DNA of 64,000 nt from Mycolicibacterium sp. MU0053 (GCF_963378095.1 NZ_OY726397.1:2728001-2792000), one strand, 5' to 3'. Counted from the first letter of the stretch, positions 26,590 through 39,647 are shown. Numbers and translations are program-made. The notes: generated by a model not told the origin, from the sequence alone.

Positions 26590-26919
26590 TCAACGCCAGC
26601 CGTCGGCGGCCTTGGCGGCATCGAGCAGCGCGGCGCACAACTCGCGCAGTTCGGCACCGTCGGCACCCTCGTCGACCGCCGTTGCTACATCCTCGGCCGC
26701 GCACCTGACCTGATAGACGCGGTCGGAGAGTTGAGCCGCCTCCTCGGCCGACAGCACGACGGCATCGGTGGGCAGCGCGGTGCCCTTGACCTGCGCGCGT
26801 TGCTCGTAGGCGCGCTGCCGACAGGATTGCCGACAGTACTGCCGACGGCGACCCATCGGGGTTTCAACGACTTCCCTGCCGCACCACCGGCAGGGTTGCG
26901 GACGGCTGCGACGTGCCAC
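26590..26919 (-). CDS. Small zinc-cluster protein next to rbpA
   Basis: A 109-aa protein: basic N-terminus with CRWCGREVVET and QYCRQSCRQRAYEQR, a C-x2-C plus C-x3-C zinc knuckle like those of actinobacterial DUF/HNH-less treble-clef proteins, then an acidic helical C-terminus. GTG 26919 is chosen because TAGAGT (26928-26933, minus strand) lies 8 nt upstream. Position between lppI and rbpA suggests the Rv2049c slot of M. tuberculosis; this is from memory. Probably nucleic-acid or protein binding; function unknown. Confidence 0.75.
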   Translation of the reverse strand: MARRSRPQPCRWCGREVVETPMGRRRQYCRQSCRQRAYEQRAQVKGTALPTDAVVLSAEEAAQLSDRVYQVRCAAEDVATAVDEGADGAELRELCAALLDAAKAADGWR

Positions 26920-26927
26920 GGAAACCG

Positions 26928-26933
26928 ACTCTA
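26928..26933 (-). promoter_or_regulatory. Candidate -10 element of the zinc-cluster gene
   Basis: TAGAGT on the minus strand, 8 nt upstream of GTG 26919; no Shine-Dalgarno in between. Confidence 0.45.
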
Positions 26934-26999
26934 GACTTCGATGCCCGGGTTTCCCGGTATCCTTGATCGTTGAACTTGATCGCGTCGAGCGAATGCCAG

Positions 27000-27025
27000 G
27001 GAACTTCGCTGGCGCCTGATGCGTT
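27000..27025 (+). promoter_or_regulatory. Candidate SigH/SigR-type promoter of rbpA
   Basis: GGAAC (27000-27004) and GTT (27023-27025) are separated by 18 bp, which fits the GGAAY-N16-20-GTT pattern of thiol-stress ECF sigma factors. RbpA of Streptomyces is a known SigR target. The start codon is about 49 bp downstream, leaving a short 5' UTR. Confidence 0.5.
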
Positions 27026-27073
27026 GACATCCCAGAGGTTTTGCGCAGTTTGCGCTGATGAGGAGTGATGACG

Positions 27074-27418
27074 ATGGCTGATCGTGTCTTGAGGGGCAGC
27101 CGCCTCGGTGCAGTTAGTTACGAGACCGACCGCAACCACGACCTGGCGCCCCGTCAGATCGCGCGGTACCGGACCGACAACGGCGAGGAGTTCGACGTCC
27201 CGTTCGCCGACGACGCCGAGATCCCCGGCACCTGGCTGTGCCGCAACGGCCTGGAGGGCACCCTGCTCGAGGGCGAGGCGCCCGAGGCGAAGAAGGTCAA
27301 GCCCCCGCGCACGCACTGGGACATGCTGTTGGAGCGGCGTTCCATCGAGGAACTCGAGGAGTTGCTCAAGGAGCGCCTCGACATCATCAAGACCCGCCGC
27401 CGCGGCAGCAGCAGCTGA
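27074..27418 (+). CDS. rbpA: RNA polymerase-binding protein RbpA
   Basis: Essential actinobacterial transcription factor that binds RNA polymerase and SigA/SigB and stabilises the open complex. The 114-aa sequence MADRVLRGSRLGAVSYETD is nearly identical to M. tuberculosis RbpA over its length: N-terminal tail, core beta domain (residues 25-72), basic linker (KKVKPPR) and C-terminal sigma-interaction helix (ERRSIEELEELLKERL). ATG 27074 follows GAGGAG with about 8 nt spacing; ATG 27068 and GTG 27065 are in frame but too close to that site. Likely stress-induced through the promoter at 27000-27025. Confidence 0.97.
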   Translation: MADRVLRGSRLGAVSYETDRNHDLAPRQIARYRTDNGEEFDVPFADDAEIPGTWLCRNGLEGTLLEGEAPEAKKVKPPRTHWDMLLERRSIEELEELLKERLDIIKTRRRGSSS

Positions 27419-27423
27419 CCGCG

Positions 27424-27437
27424 GCCGGCTGACCGGC
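27424..27437. terminator. Weak hairpin between convergent rbpA and ppm1
   Basis: GCCGG-CTGA-CCGGC forms a 5-bp stem with a 4-nt loop just after the rbpA stop and at the ppm1 stop. No U-tract follows, so it is at best a weak bidirectional terminator. Confidence 0.35.
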
Positions 27438-28195
27438 TAGCTGAACTGCGCCCCGCGGGCGCGGGCCAGCCGGCCGGCGATGCCCCACTGGGCGACCTTG
27501 ACCATGGCTTCACGGATGTTGGAGCCGCTCATCTTCGACACCCCGAGTTCGCGCTCGGTGAAGGTGATCGGCACCTCGACAACCTTGAAGCCGTTGTTGA
27601 TGGTCCGCCAGGTCAGGTCGATCTGGAAGCAGTAGCCCTTGGAGTCCACCGCGCTGAGGTCGATCTTCTCCAGCACCTCGCGCCGGTAGGCGCGGTAGCC
27701 GGCGGTGATGTCGTGGATGTCGACGCCGAGCAGCAGCCGCGAGTAGGTGTTGGCGGTCTTGGACAGCAGCAGTCGGCGCACCGGCCAATTCCGCACCGTG
27801 CCACCGTCGACGTAGCGCGAGCCGATCGCCAGATCGGCGCCCGCATCGACCGCGTCCAGCAGTCGGTGTAGCTGTTCGGGCGCGTGGCTGCCGTCGGCGT
27901 CCATCTCGACCAGCACCGCGTACTGGCGATTGAGCCCCCAGGCGAATCCCGCCAGATACGCCGCTCCCAGGCCGTCCTTGGCCGTCCGGTGCATCACATG
28001 AATCCGGTCCGGATCCGTCAGCGACAGCTCGTCGGCGAGCTTGCCGGTGCCGTCGGGGCTGCCGTCGTCGACGATCAGGACGTGAATGTCGGGCAACGCC
28101 TCGTGCACCCGGCCCAGGATGAGCGGAAGATTCTCCAACTCGTTGTAGGTCGGGATGATCACCAGCGCGCGCTGGCTGGGGCGCTCACTGGTCAT
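27437..28195 (-). CDS. ppm1: Polyprenol-phosphate mannosyltransferase Ppm1
   Basis: GT2 enzyme transferring mannose from GDP-mannose to polyprenyl phosphate, supplying the lipid donor for lipomannan, lipoarabinomannan and protein mannosylation. The 252-aa protein has [23 protein letters not shown], the DXD-type MDADGSH, and the conserved QIDLTWR and [11 protein letters not shown] acceptor-loop residues. No membrane segment is fused, unlike the two-domain M. tuberculosis protein. ATG 28195 has GAGGAG upstream; it overlaps the Lnt gene by 11 bp. Confidence 0.96.
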   Translation of the reverse strand: MTSERPSQRALVIIPTYNELENLPLILGRVHEALPDIHVLIVDDGSPDGTGKLADELSLTDPDRIHVMHRTAKDGLGAAYLAGFAWGLNRQYAVLVEMDADGSHAPEQLHRLLDAVDAGADLAIGSRYVDGGTVRNWPVRRLLLSKTANTYSRLLLGVDIHDITAGYRAYRREVLEKIDLSAVDSKGYCFQIDLTWRTINNGFKVVEVPITFTERELGVSKMSGSNIREAMVKVAQWGIAGRLARARGAQFS

Positions 28196-29834
28196 GTGGC
28201 TCCTCGGAGTCGGTTTCGGCACGGCGAGTCGGACGCGCCGACGAACTATTGTGCCTGATCGCCAGGATGAGCGCCGCCAGCACTGCGGCAGCGCCCGCCG
28301 CGACCAACGCCAACTGGACCGCCGGGCCCCACCGGGTGGCTGGTGTCTGGCTGGTCTTCAACCGCACCTGTGCGTCGAGATAGGCGGGCTCGAAGAAGTC
28401 GGTGCGGGCCAACTCGCGGCCGTCCGGGGCGATGACGGCGCTGATGCCGGTGGTGCCGGCCACCACGGTGTAGCGGTCGTGCTCGACGGCGCGCAGCCGC
28501 GCGAACGCCAACTGCTGTTCGCTCATGGTGACGTCGAAGGTGGCGTTGTTGGTCGGCACCGCGAGCACCTGCGCACCGTTACGGACGGATGCCCGCACGG
28601 CCCGGTCGAAGATCACCTCCCAGCAGGTGGCGACGCCCACCGGGACGCCCGCGGCGTCGACGACACCGGTGCCGCTGCCCGGCACGAAGTAACCGGCCCG
28701 ATCGGCATACGGCGACAACAGCCGGAAGAACCCACGCCACGGCAGATACTCGCCAAACGGCTGCACGATCCGTTTGTCGTGGCGCTGTCCGGGCCCGTCG
28801 ACCGGATCCCAGACGATCACCGTGTTGCTGGCCGCGGGATTGTCGGTGGTCCAGTCCGGATGGGTCACCACGGCGCCGACCAGGATCGGCACCCCGATGG
28901 CCCGCGCGGCACTGTCGATCTGGTCCCGGGCGTCGGCGTTGGCCAGCGGATCGATGTCCGAGGAGTTCTCGGGCCAGATCACGAAATGCGGCGCGGCGGC
29001 GCGGCCGGCCCGCACATCCTCGGCCAGCCGCAGGGTCTCCTTGACGTGGTTGTCGAGGACCGCGCGACGCTGGGCGTTGAACTCCAGGCCGAGCCTGGGC
29101 ACGTTTCCTTGGACGGCGGCAACCGTGACGCCGGCGTCGTCGCCGGATCCGGCGCCGGACTGCCGCACCTGGGGATAGACCAGCGCGGTCGCCATCAGCA
29201 CCACCACGATGCACACCCCCGGCACCGCCACCGCCGGCGGCGCGAGTTGCTGCGCGTCGCGGTGCTCCCACCAACTCAGGACCGCCAAGCCCAGGGCGGC
29301 GAGGCCGAACCCGAGCAGCGCCGCCGCGAACGAGACCAGCGGCGCGCCGCCGAGCTGCGCCAGCGGCAGTAACGGGCCGCCGGTTTGACCGAAAGCCAAT
29401 ACGCCCCAAGGGAATCCGCCGAACGGGATGGTCACTTTGAGCCACTCGGCCAGGACCCAGACCAGCGCGAACCCCACCGGCCAGCCCGGTAGCCCGCGCA
29501 CCACGACGGCCAGCAGCCCGAATACCGCCGGGAACAGCGCGCACACCGCGGCCAGCGCGAGCCACGGCAGCGCCCCGACCAGACCACTGATCCACGGCAA
29601 CAGGAGCAGATAGAACGCCAACCCCACGAGGTAGCCGTAACCGAGGCCGCCGGCCTTCGTGGTGGCCGGCCGGGTGAGCACCACCCCCAGCACGACCAGG
29701 CCGACGATCGCGGCCCACCACCGGTCCAGCGGCGCGAAACTGGCGCTGAGCAACGCACCGGCGGCGATCGCGGCCAGCTGCCGCGGCCAGCGGGGCGCGA
29801 ACCAGCCTCCGGCCCGGGCCAGCCGGCTAGCCAT
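28185..29834 (-). CDS. lnt: Apolipoprotein N-acyltransferase Lnt
   Basis: Membrane enzyme adding the third acyl chain to the N-terminal Cys of lipoproteins. About six to seven membrane segments (residues 20-220) precede a periplasmic nitrilase-fold domain (about 235-490) whose triad is visible: Glu289 in WPENSS, Lys354 in [14 protein letters not shown] and Cys404 in TCWEVIFD; a final membrane segment follows. The C-terminal tail is hydrophilic and ends EEPHDQ. ATG 29834 overlaps the amidohydrolase stop by 8 bp. Lnt and Ppm1 are separate genes here, as in M. smegmatis. Confidence 0.95.
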   Translation of the reverse strand: MASRLARAGGWFAPRWPRQLAAIAAGALLSASFAPLDRWWAAIVGLVVLGVVLTRPATTKAGGLGYGYLVGLAFYLLLLPWISGLVGALPWLALAAVCALFPAVFGLLAVVVRGLPGWPVGFALVWVLAEWLKVTIPFGGFPWGVLAFGQTGGPLLPLAQLGGAPLVSFAAALLGFGLAALGLAVLSWWEHRDAQQLAPPAVAVPGVCIVVVLMATALVYPQVRQSGAGSGDDAGVTVAAVQGNVPRLGLEFNAQRRAVLDNHVKETLRLAEDVRAGRAAAPHFVIWPENSSDIDPLANADARDQIDSAARAIGVPILVGAVVTHPDWTTDNPAASNTVIVWDPVDGPGQRHDKRIVQPFGEYLPWRGFFRLLSPYADRAGYFVPGSGTGVVDAAGVPVGVATCWEVIFDRAVRASVRNGAQVLAVPTNNATFDVTMSEQQLAFARLRAVEHDRYTVVAGTTGISAVIAPDGRELARTDFFEPAYLDAQVRLKTSQTPATRWGPAVQLALVAAGAAAVLAALILAIRHNSSSARPTRRAETDSEEPHDQ

Positions 29835-31440
29835 CGGCCGCACCGAAGATCACGGTGCCGCGGTGCACGGTCTGCAGACAGCGCGGCGGCTCCTCGCCGG
29901 CGCCGAGTCGGGGCAGGCCCGGCACCCGGGATCCCGGTTCGGTGGACCAGCGCTGTACCGCGTCGGCGGGCGCGGCCACCGCGAGCTCACCCACCTCCCA
30001 CACCGCGTAGGAGGCCACCGCGCCCGGCGCCAGGGTGCCGGTGACGCCGTCGCGCACCCCCGCCGCACGCCAGCCACCGCGCGTGGCGGCGGCAAACGCC
30101 GCCCGCGGCGAGATCGAACTGCCCGGGGTGTGGTGCGCCGTCGCCGCGCGCACGGTCCCCCACGGGTCGATGCAGGTCACCGGCGCATCCGAACCGAAGG
30201 CGAGGGGCACGCCTTGGGATGCTAACAGCGCGAACGGGTTGAGCTGCTCGGCGCGCGCAACGCCCAGGCGCTGTGCGTACATCCCCGCCGGGCCGCCCCA
30301 CCGGGCGTCGAAGCCCGGTTGGACGCTGCCGATGACACCCCAGCCGCCGAGCGCGGTGGCCTGTTCCGGAGTGACCATCTCGAGGTGCTCGAGCCGGTGT
30401 CCGCACCGGGCCACCGCCGCGACACCGTGTGCCTCGGCGACCCGGGCGAACGCGTGCACCGCGGCCGAGACGGCCCGATCGCCGATGACGTGGAAGCCCG
30501 CGGTGACGCGGGCCTCGGTGCACGCCGACAGGTGCGCGGTCAGGGCGTCCTCGCTCAGATAGCCGTTGCCGCAGGTGTCGGGGGCGTCGTGGTAGGGCTC
30601 GTGCAGCCAGGCGGTGCGGGATCCCAGCGCGCCGTCGACGAACAGGTCGCCGGCCAGGCCGTGGGCGCCGGTGGTCTCGATCAACGCGCGCGCCTCGTCG
30701 GCGCTGGTCACCGCCTCACCCCAGTAGCCGGTGACCTCGACACCGTGGCGGATGGCTTGCACCTCGCGCCAGTCGTCGAGTCCGCCGATGTTCGGTCCCG
30801 CGCATTCGTGGACCGCGACGACGCCGGCGGCGGCGAAGGCGTCCAGCGCGCTGCGGCGGGCCTCGTCGCGCTGGGCGGGCCGCAGCAGGGCGCGCGCCTG
30901 CGCGCGCACCAGGTGGTGGGCCTCGGCCGAGAGCGGACCGGCCGCGTCGAAGCCGGCCGCCCCCGCGAGTTCGGGCACTCGGTCGCGCAGTGCGCTCGAG
31001 GCCAGCGCCGAATGCGCGTCGATGCGGGTCAGGTACGCGGGCCGCGAGCCCACCGCGGCATCCAGTTCAACCACGGTCGGCGCCGAGGCATCGGGCCAGC
31101 CGGAGTCGTCCCAGCCGTGGCCCCAGATCACGTCGTGGCCGCCGCCGACCGCGGTGGCGACGTAGTCGGCGACGAGTTGCAGACAATGCGCCTTCGAGGT
31201 GGCGCCGCGCAGATCGAGGCCGAGGCGGGTGAGGCCGGTGGCCGTCAAATGTACGTGGCTGTCGACGAAGGCCGGGGCGACGAACGCGCCGTCGAGGTCC
31301 ACCACCCGCGCGTCGGGAAACTGCGCTCGACCGACCTGGTCACTGCCGAGCCAGGCGACGACGTCGCCACGGACCGCCATGGCCGTGGCATCGGGGTGGG
31401 TGGGGCTGTAGATGCGTCCACCGATCAGAAGCGTCGTCAC
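29827..31440 (-). CDS. Amidohydrolase family protein (YtcJ-like)
   Basis: A 537-aa metal-dependent hydrolase. The metal-binding pattern is complete: [22 protein letters not shown] and GSDAPV. An N-terminal beta cap ([16 protein letters not shown]) and a C-terminal strand domain complete the fold. GTG 31440 has TACGTT 8 nt upstream (leaderless). It heads the amidohydrolase-lnt-ppm1 transcript, with 8- and 11-bp overlaps between the genes. Likely hydrolyses an amide or cyclic amide; substrate unknown. The corresponding M. tuberculosis gene should be Rv2052c, from gene order. Confidence 0.9.
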   Translation of the reverse strand: MTTLLIGGRIYSPTHPDATAMAVRGDVVAWLGSDQVGRAQFPDARVVDLDGAFVAPAFVDSHVHLTATGLTRLGLDLRGATSKAHCLQLVADYVATAVGGGHDVIWGHGWDDSGWPDASAPTVVELDAAVGSRPAYLTRIDAHSALASSALRDRVPELAGAAGFDAAGPLSAEAHHLVRAQARALLRPAQRDEARRSALDAFAAAGVVAVHECAGPNIGGLDDWREVQAIRHGVEVTGYWGEAVTSADEARALIETTGAHGLAGDLFVDGALGSRTAWLHEPYHDAPDTCGNGYLSEDALTAHLSACTEARVTAGFHVIGDRAVSAAVHAFARVAEAHGVAAVARCGHRLEHLEMVTPEQATALGGWGVIGSVQPGFDARWGGPAGMYAQRLGVARAEQLNPFALLASQGVPLAFGSDAPVTCIDPWGTVRAATAHHTPGSSISPRAAFAAATRGGWRAAGVRDGVTGTLAPGAVASYAVWEVGELAVAAPADAVQRWSTEPGSRVPGLPRLGAGEEPPRCLQTVHRGTVIFGAADG

Positions 31441-31476
31441 GGTAGGAGAACGTACTCGGCGGCGGCGCAGTCGCCG

Positions 31477-31911
31477 CTATTCGGGCTTGGGCGGGAGCAC
31501 CGGATAGACCTCGACGACCTCGCCGTCGATGTAGTCCCGGCGCGCACCGACGAAGCTGACGTGGCGGGACAACCCGCGTGCCGCCAGGCCCGCGGCCACC
31601 GGGCGCATCACCGACCGGGTCGGCGGGGCCAGCATCAGCAAACCCGCCGCCGTCGTCACCAACCCGGGGATGAAGACCAGCACCGTGCCGAGTGCCACCA
31701 GCGCACTGTCGGTGACCTGCGCGCGCGGATCGGTCATGCCGCGTTGCAGGTGGGCCAGTTGACGGCGGGCCTGGGACCCGGCCAGGACCAGGCCCAGCAC
31801 GAACACTCCGGTCAGCAGCAGCACGGTCCAGCCGAAGCCGATGGTCGCGGTCAGCGCCACGATCACCGCCAGTTCGAGGACCACATACAGGAAAAACAGC
31901 CGCTTCAGCAT
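31477..31911 (-). CDS. fxsA: FxsA-family membrane protein
   Basis: A 144-aa inner-membrane protein with two to three hydrophobic segments (MLKRLFFLYVVLELAVIV, TIGFGWTVLLLTGVFVLG, and a GTVLVFIPGLVTTAAGLL stretch typical of FxsA). In E. coli FxsA affects exclusion of phage T7 by F plasmid; its role in mycobacteria is unknown. ATG 31911 is chosen because the first membrane segment starts there; a TTG at 31932 would add seven residues. Sits between the PPOX gene and the amidohydrolase, as in the M. tuberculosis order. Confidence 0.85.
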   Translation of the reverse strand: MLKRLFFLYVVLELAVIVALTATIGFGWTVLLLTGVFVLGLVLAGSQARRQLAHLQRGMTDPRAQVTDSALVALGTVLVFIPGLVTTAAGLLMLAPPTRSVMRPVAAGLAARGLSRHVSFVGARRDYIDGEVVEVYPVLPPKPE

Positions 31912-31963
31912 GACGGGGAAACGATTCGGCAATCCGATTGGTTCCGACCCGGGTGCCGCACCG

Positions 31964-32353
31964 TCATGGGGCCGCCTCGACCTCGATCGCCGCGTGCAGG
32001 TTGTCGATGCCGCCGCGGATCAGCGAGTGCGGCACAAACCACCAGGCGTGCCACCAGTACCGCTTGACCACGGCGTCGTACACGCGTCGGGTCTCGGACT
32101 CCGGGAGCATCCGGGCCACCCCCTCGACGGGTTCGCCCTTGGGCTTGCCCAGCGCGGTGCTGCAGGCGATCGTCACCCGGGGCGTGTTGGTGATGCGTTT
32201 GGTCTTCCAGGAGCCCTTGTCGGTGATGATCACCAGCTTGTCGCCCACGGGTACGCCCCACACCGCGGTCGGCTTGGGGCGGCCGTCCCTGGTGAAGGTG
32301 GTGAGCAGCAGATACTTCGATCGCGCCACCTCGGCGAACCCGGGCGCGGTCAC
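31964..32353 (-). CDS. PPOX-class F420-dependent oxidoreductase, Rv2061 family (copy 2)
   Basis: A 129-aa split-barrel protein with FAEVARSKYLLLTTF, DGRPKPTAVWGV and a SWKTKRITNTPRVTIA strand, the same signatures as the gene just upstream. Such proteins bind F420 or flavin and reduce diverse substrates. It starts at GTG 32353 inside the stop of the first copy (GTGA, 4-bp overlap). The C-terminal third, with several Trp residues (YWWHAWWFVP), differs most from the first copy, so substrate pockets have probably diverged. Confidence 0.88.
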   Translation of the reverse strand: MTAPGFAEVARSKYLLLTTFTRDGRPKPTAVWGVPVGDKLVIITDKGSWKTKRITNTPRVTIACSTALGKPKGEPVEGVARMLPESETRRVYDAVVKRYWWHAWWFVPHSLIRGGIDNLHAAIEVEAAP

Positions 32354-32730
32354 GCGGCTGCCCGGATTTCGAGCGCGACGTTGTTCTTCATCCCGCCGCG
32401 CAGCTTGGAGAAGAAGTTGAACGCCTTGCCCATCAGCCCGTACCGCTCCCCAATCGCTCGGTAGGCGTCGGCGGTCCGGTGCTCGTTCACGCCGGCCACC
32501 GCCTCGACGGCCTCGCCCTTGGGGTTGCCGCGCATATCGCACGGGGCCAGGGTGACCCGCGGCGTGTTGCGGATGCGTTTGACCTTCCAGGACTGCGCCT
32601 GGGTGATGACGATCAGCCCGTCGCCGTCGGGGGCCGCCCAGATCGCCGTCGGCTTGGGTCGGCCGTCCTTGGTGAACGTGGTCAACAGCAGGTATTCGGA
32701 TCCGGCGATATCGGCAAAGGTCTGGGCCAT
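32350..32730 (-). CDS. PPOX-class F420-dependent oxidoreductase, Rv2061 family (copy 1)
   Basis: A 126-aa cofactor-binding split barrel: MAQTFADIAGSEYLLLT, DGRPKPTAIWAA, SWKVKRIRNTPRV and a basic C-terminus. ATG 32730 is preceded by TAGGTT (32737-32742, minus strand) with 6 nt spacing. It lies 27 bp downstream of cobN, the same neighbour as Rv2061c in M. tuberculosis. Probably an F420H2-dependent reductase; the two copies arose by tandem duplication. Confidence 0.9.
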   Translation of the reverse strand: MAQTFADIAGSEYLLLTTFTKDGRPKPTAIWAAPDGDGLIVITQAQSWKVKRIRNTPRVTLAPCDMRGNPKGEAVEAVAGVNEHRTADAYRAIGERYGLMGKAFNFFSKLRGGMKNNVALEIRAAA

Positions 32731-32757
32731 GGGTCCAACCTAATCGCACGGCGCCCG

Positions 32758-36351
<3,594 letters not shown>

Positions 36352-36390
36352 CCACCATTCGTACCGCACCGCCGGCGGTACGGTGAACAC
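36352..36390. promoter_or_regulatory. Divergent cobN-cobG control region with inverted repeat
   Basis: The whole intergenic region is 39 bp. It holds an 8-bp perfect inverted repeat, CGTACCGC-N7-GCGGTACG (36360-36367 and 36375-36382). The cobG -10 element TACGGT (36379-36384) lies 6 nt before GTG 36391; the mirrored TACGAA for cobN lies 6 nt before GTG 36351. A single regulator bound here could control both directions. No cobalamin riboswitch fits in this space. Confidence 0.6.
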
Positions 36391-37533
36391 GTGGTCCGGA
36401 CCCGCAAGGATGACGCCTGTCCCGGCGCGCTGAGCCTGCATGAGGCGGCCGACGGGGCGCTGGCGCGGATCCGGCTGCCCGGCGGGATGCTGACGGCGGC
36501 CCAACTGCATACCCTGGCGGTGACCGCCCGCGACCACGGCACCGGAACCCTCGAATTGACGGTTCGGGGCAACATCCAGATCCGGGGCATCACCGGTGTG
36601 TCCGGGGCCACCGCGGTCGCCGATGCGGTGGCCGGGGCGGGGCTGCTGCCGTCGGCCAGCCACGAACGGGTGCGCAACATCGTCGCCTCGCCGCTGTCCG
36701 GGCGTGTCGGCGGTCGCGGCGGCTGTCGCGGCGGCTGTCGCGGCGACGTCCGCGACCTGGTCACGCAACTCGATGCGGCGCTGCAGGCCGACCCCGACCT
36801 GGCCGATCTGCCCGGCCGGTTCTGGTTCGGCCTCGACGACGGCCGCGGCGACATCAGCGCCCTGGCCACCGATCTCGGCCTGCGGCTGACCGACGAGGGC
36901 GCCGGGCTGCAGATCGCCGGGCGCGACACCGGGGTGCTGGTCCCGCCCGGGGACGCCGTCGCCGCGCTGCTGGACGCGGCGCGCCGCTTCGTCGCCGTCC
37001 GCGGCACCTGCTGGCGGGTCACCGAGTTGGCCGACCCCGCGGCTCTTCTCGACCGGGCCCGGCTCGGGCCCGTGCCCGCCGCGGCGCAGCCGCCGCCGGT
37101 CGGCTGGTTCGACCAGGACGACGGGCGGGTGGCCCTCGGTGCCGCCGTCCCGTTGGGCGTGCTGCCGGCCCGCACCGCGGAGTTCCTGGCGGCCATCGAC
37201 GCGCCGATCGCGATCACCCCGTGGCGGACGGTGCTCGTCTTCGATCTCGACGACGCGGTGGCCGACACCGCGCTGCGGGTGCTGGCCCCGCTGGGGTTGG
37301 TCTTCGATGCGCACTCGCCGTGGTTGTCGGTGAGCGCCTGCACCGGCAGCCCGGGCTGCGCGAAGTCGCTCTCGGATGTTCGCGCCGACGCCGCCGCGGC
37401 CGTCGAAGCCGGCGAACCCGGGATGGGCCGACGACACTATGTGGGCTGCGACCGGGCCTGCGGCAGCCCCTCGGACGGCCAGGTACTGATCGCGACACCG
37501 GAGGGATACCGGACGCGAAACTCCCACCCGTAG
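36391..37533 (+). CDS. cobG: Precorrin-3B synthase CobG
   Basis: Fe-S/sirohaem-like monooxygenase contracting the corrin ring precursor precorrin-3A to precorrin-3B. The 380-aa protein has the two sulfite-reductase ferredoxin-like halves and a C-terminal cluster site, CTGSPGCAKS plus VGCDRACGSP, giving four Cys ligands. The first half carries a 12-bp tandem expansion (36709-36744) adding Gly, Arg and two Cys residues. GTG 36391 is leaderless. cobH follows after 9 bp. Confidence 0.94.
   Translation: MVRTRKDDACPGALSLHEAADGALARIRLPGGMLTAAQLHTLAVTARDHGTGTLELTVRGNIQIRGITGVSGATAVADAVAGAGLLPSASHERVRNIVASPLSGRVGGRGGCRGGCRGDVRDLVTQLDAALQADPDLADLPGRFWFGLDDGRGDISALATDLGLRLTDEGAGLQIAGRDTGVLVPPGDAVAALLDAARRFVAVRGTCWRVTELADPAALLDRARLGPVPAAAQPPPVGWFDQDDGRVALGAAVPLGVLPARTAEFLAAIDAPIAITPWRTVLVFDLDDAVADTALRVLAPLGLVFDAHSPWLSVSACTGSPGCAKSLSDVRADAAAAVEAGEPGMGRRHYVGCDRACGSPSDGQVLIATPEGYRTRNSHP
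36709..36744 (+). repeat. 12-bp tandem repeat (three units) in cobG
   Basis: GGCGGTCGCGGC followed by two identical GGCTGTCGCGGC units, in frame from residue 107. Encodes G-G-R-G then two G-C-R-G units. Slipped-strand changes here would stay in frame. Confidence 0.8.
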
Positions 37534-37536
37534 GGT
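37531..37536 (+). promoter_or_regulatory. Candidate internal -10 element before cobH
   Basis: TAGGGT fits TANNNT; its first three bases are the cobG stop codon and it ends 6 nt before GTG 37543. It could give cobH-cobIJ a separate leaderless transcript. Confidence 0.35.
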
Positions 37537-37542
37537 GATCGG

Positions 37543-38169
37543 GTGCTCGACTACATCCGCGACGCCGGCGAGATCTACCGGCAGTCGTTTGCGACGATCC
37601 GCGCCGAGGCGGACCTGGCCCGGTTCCCCGACGACGTCTCCCGGGTGGTGGTGCGGCTCATCCACACGTGCGGTCAGGTCGATGTCACCGAGCACGTCGC
37701 CTTCACTCCCGACGTCGTGACCCGCGCGCACGCCGCGCTGGCCGCCGGGGCGCCGGTGCTGTGCGACTCGTCGATGGTCGCGGCCGGGATCACCGCGAGC
37801 CGACTGCCCGCGGCCAACGAGGTGGTCTCGCTGGTGGCCGATACCCGCGCGCCGGAGCGTGCCGCGGCGACCGGCAACACCCGATCGGCGGCCGGCGTCG
37901 AACTGTGGGCCGACCGCCTCGGCGGCGCCGTGGTGGCCATCGGTAACGCGCCGACGGCGCTGTTTCGGCTACTGGAACTCATCGACGAGGGCGCGCCCGT
38001 GCCGGCGGCGGTGCTGGGCGGTCCGGTCGGATTCGTCGGCTCGGCGCAGTCCAAGCAGGAACTGATCGAGCGCCCACGCGGCATGGCGTACCTGGTGGTG
38101 ACCGGCCGTCGTGGCGGCAGCGCGATGGCCGCGGCGGCCGTCAACGCGATCGCGAGTCCGCTCGAATGA
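37543..38169 (+). CDS. cobH: Precorrin-8X methylmutase CobH
   Basis: Moves a methyl group from C-11 to C-12 of precorrin-8X to give hydrogenobyrinic acid. The 208-aa protein carries the catalytic His in [11 protein letters not shown] and the conserved [21 protein letters not shown] and [13 protein letters not shown] loops. Starts [16 protein letters not shown]. Its stop overlaps the cobIJ start (ATGA). Confidence 0.96.
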   Translation: MLDYIRDAGEIYRQSFATIRAEADLARFPDDVSRVVVRLIHTCGQVDVTEHVAFTPDVVTRAHAALAAGAPVLCDSSMVAAGITASRLPAANEVVSLVADTRAPERAAATGNTRSAAGVELWADRLGGAVVAIGNAPTALFRLLELIDEGAPVPAAVLGGPVGFVGSAQSKQELIERPRGMAYLVVTGRRGGSAMAAAAVNAIASPLE

Positions 38170-39647
38170 AAGGTCCGTCCAAGGTGACAGGAACCCTGTG
38201 GGGCGTGGGGCTGGGGCCCGGCGACCCGGAACTGGTGACGGTCAAGGCGGCGCGGGTGATCGGCGCCGCCGACGTGGTGGTGTACCACAGCGCGCGGCAC
38301 GGTCGCAGCATCGCGCGCGGTATCGCCGAGCCGTATCTGCGGGCCGGGCAACTCGAGGAACACCTGGTGTATCCGGTGACCACCGAGACCACCGCCCACC
38401 CCGGCGGCTACGCCGGGGCGATGGAGGACTTCTACCGCGAGGCCGCCGAGCGCATCGCGGTCCACCTGGACGCGGGTCGCGACGTCGCCCTGCTCGCCGA
38501 GGGCGATCCGCTGTTCTACAGCAGCTACATGCACATGCACACGCGGTTGACCGAGCGCTTCAACGCCGTGATCGTGCCCGGCGTGACGTCGGTCAGCGCG
38601 GCCTCGGCCGCCATCGCCACCCCGCTGGTGCAGGGCGACGAGGTGCTCTCGATCCTGCCCGGCACGCTGCCCACCGCGGAGCTGGCGCGTCGGCTGCGCG
38701 ACAGCGACGCCGCGGTGATCCTCAAGCTGGGCCGCTCGTATCCCTCGGTGCGCCAAGCGTTGTCGTCGGCCGGGCGCCTCGAGGAGGCGTTCTACGTCGA
38801 ACGCGCGAGCACCGCCGAGCAACGGGTGCTGCCCGCGGCCGAGGTGGACAGCGACACGGTGCCGTACTTCTCGCTGACCATGCTGCCGGGTGGCCGTCGG
38901 CGCGCCGCGACGGCCGGATCCGTCGCCGTCGTCGGGTTGGGGCCCGGCGATCCGGAGTGGTTGACGCCGCAGACCCGCCACGAGTTGGCGGCGGCCACCG
39001 ATCTGATCGGCTACGGCCCCTATCTGGACCGGGTGCTCACCCGCGACGGGCAGCGGCTGCATCCCAGCGACAACACCGACGAACCCGCCCGGGCCCGCCT
39101 GGCCTGCAGCCTGGCCGAACAGGGCCGGACGGTGGCGGTGGTGTCCTCGGGAGATCCCGGCGTTTTCGCGATGGCCACCGCGGTGCTCGAGGAGGCCACC
39201 CAGTGGCCCGGCGTGACGGTGCGAGTCATCCCGGCCATGACGGCGGCCCAGGCCGTCGCCAGTCGGGTCGGTGCCCCCCTGGGCCATGACTACGCGGTGA
39301 TTTCGCTGTCGGACCGGCTCAAGCCGTGGGAGGTGATCGCGCGCCGGGTGACCGCGGCGGCCGAGGCCGACCTGGTGCTGGCCATCTACAACCCGGCGTC
39401 CAAGACCCGGACCTGGCAGGTGGCCGCGATGCGCGAACTGCTGCTCGAACACCGCGACCCCGGCACGCCGGTGGTGATCGGCCGCGATGTGTCCGGGCCC
39501 CACGAGCAGGTCCGGATCGTGCGGCTGGCCGACCTGGACCCGGCCGAGGTCGACATGCGGTGTCTGCTGATCGTCGGGTCCTCGCAGACCCAGTGGCATG
39601 GCGATCGGGTGTTCACCCCGCGCAGCTACCCCGCGGTGAATGCCTAA
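38166..39647 (+). CDS. cobIJ: Fused precorrin-2 C20- and precorrin-3B C17-methyltransferase CobIJ
   Basis: A 493-aa bifunctional SAM methyltransferase. The CobI half spans about residues 1-245 ([15 protein letters not shown] at the start, then [15 protein letters not shown]). The CobJ half spans about 255-493 ([16 protein letters not shown], then [13 protein letters not shown] and [13 protein letters not shown]). The fusion is typical of mycobacteria. It lies at the end of cobG-cobH-cobIJ and overlaps the convergent SDR gene by 4 bp. Confidence 0.96.
   Translation: MKGPSKVTGTLWGVGLGPGDPELVTVKAARVIGAADVVVYHSARHGRSIARGIAEPYLRAGQLEEHLVYPVTTETTAHPGGYAGAMEDFYREAAERIAVHLDAGRDVALLAEGDPLFYSSYMHMHTRLTERFNAVIVPGVTSVSAASAAIATPLVQGDEVLSILPGTLPTAELARRLRDSDAAVILKLGRSYPSVRQALSSAGRLEEAFYVERASTAEQRVLPAAEVDSDTVPYFSLTMLPGGRRRAATAGSVAVVGLGPGDPEWLTPQTRHELAAATDLIGYGPYLDRVLTRDGQRLHPSDNTDEPARARLACSLAEQGRTVAVVSSGDPGVFAMATAVLEEATQWPGVTVRVIPAMTAAQAVASRVGAPLGHDYAVISLSDRLKPWEVIARRVTAAAEADLVLAIYNPASKTRTWQVAAMRELLLEHRDPGTPVVIGRDVSGPHEQVRIVRLADLDPAEVDMRCLLIVGSSQTQWHGDRVFTPRSYPAVNA

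Noticed and set aside
27437..29834. A Ppm1-Lnt fusion as in M. tuberculosis
   Set aside because: The two frames overlap by 11 bp but are out of register, with a stop for Lnt and a separate start and ribosome site for Ppm1.
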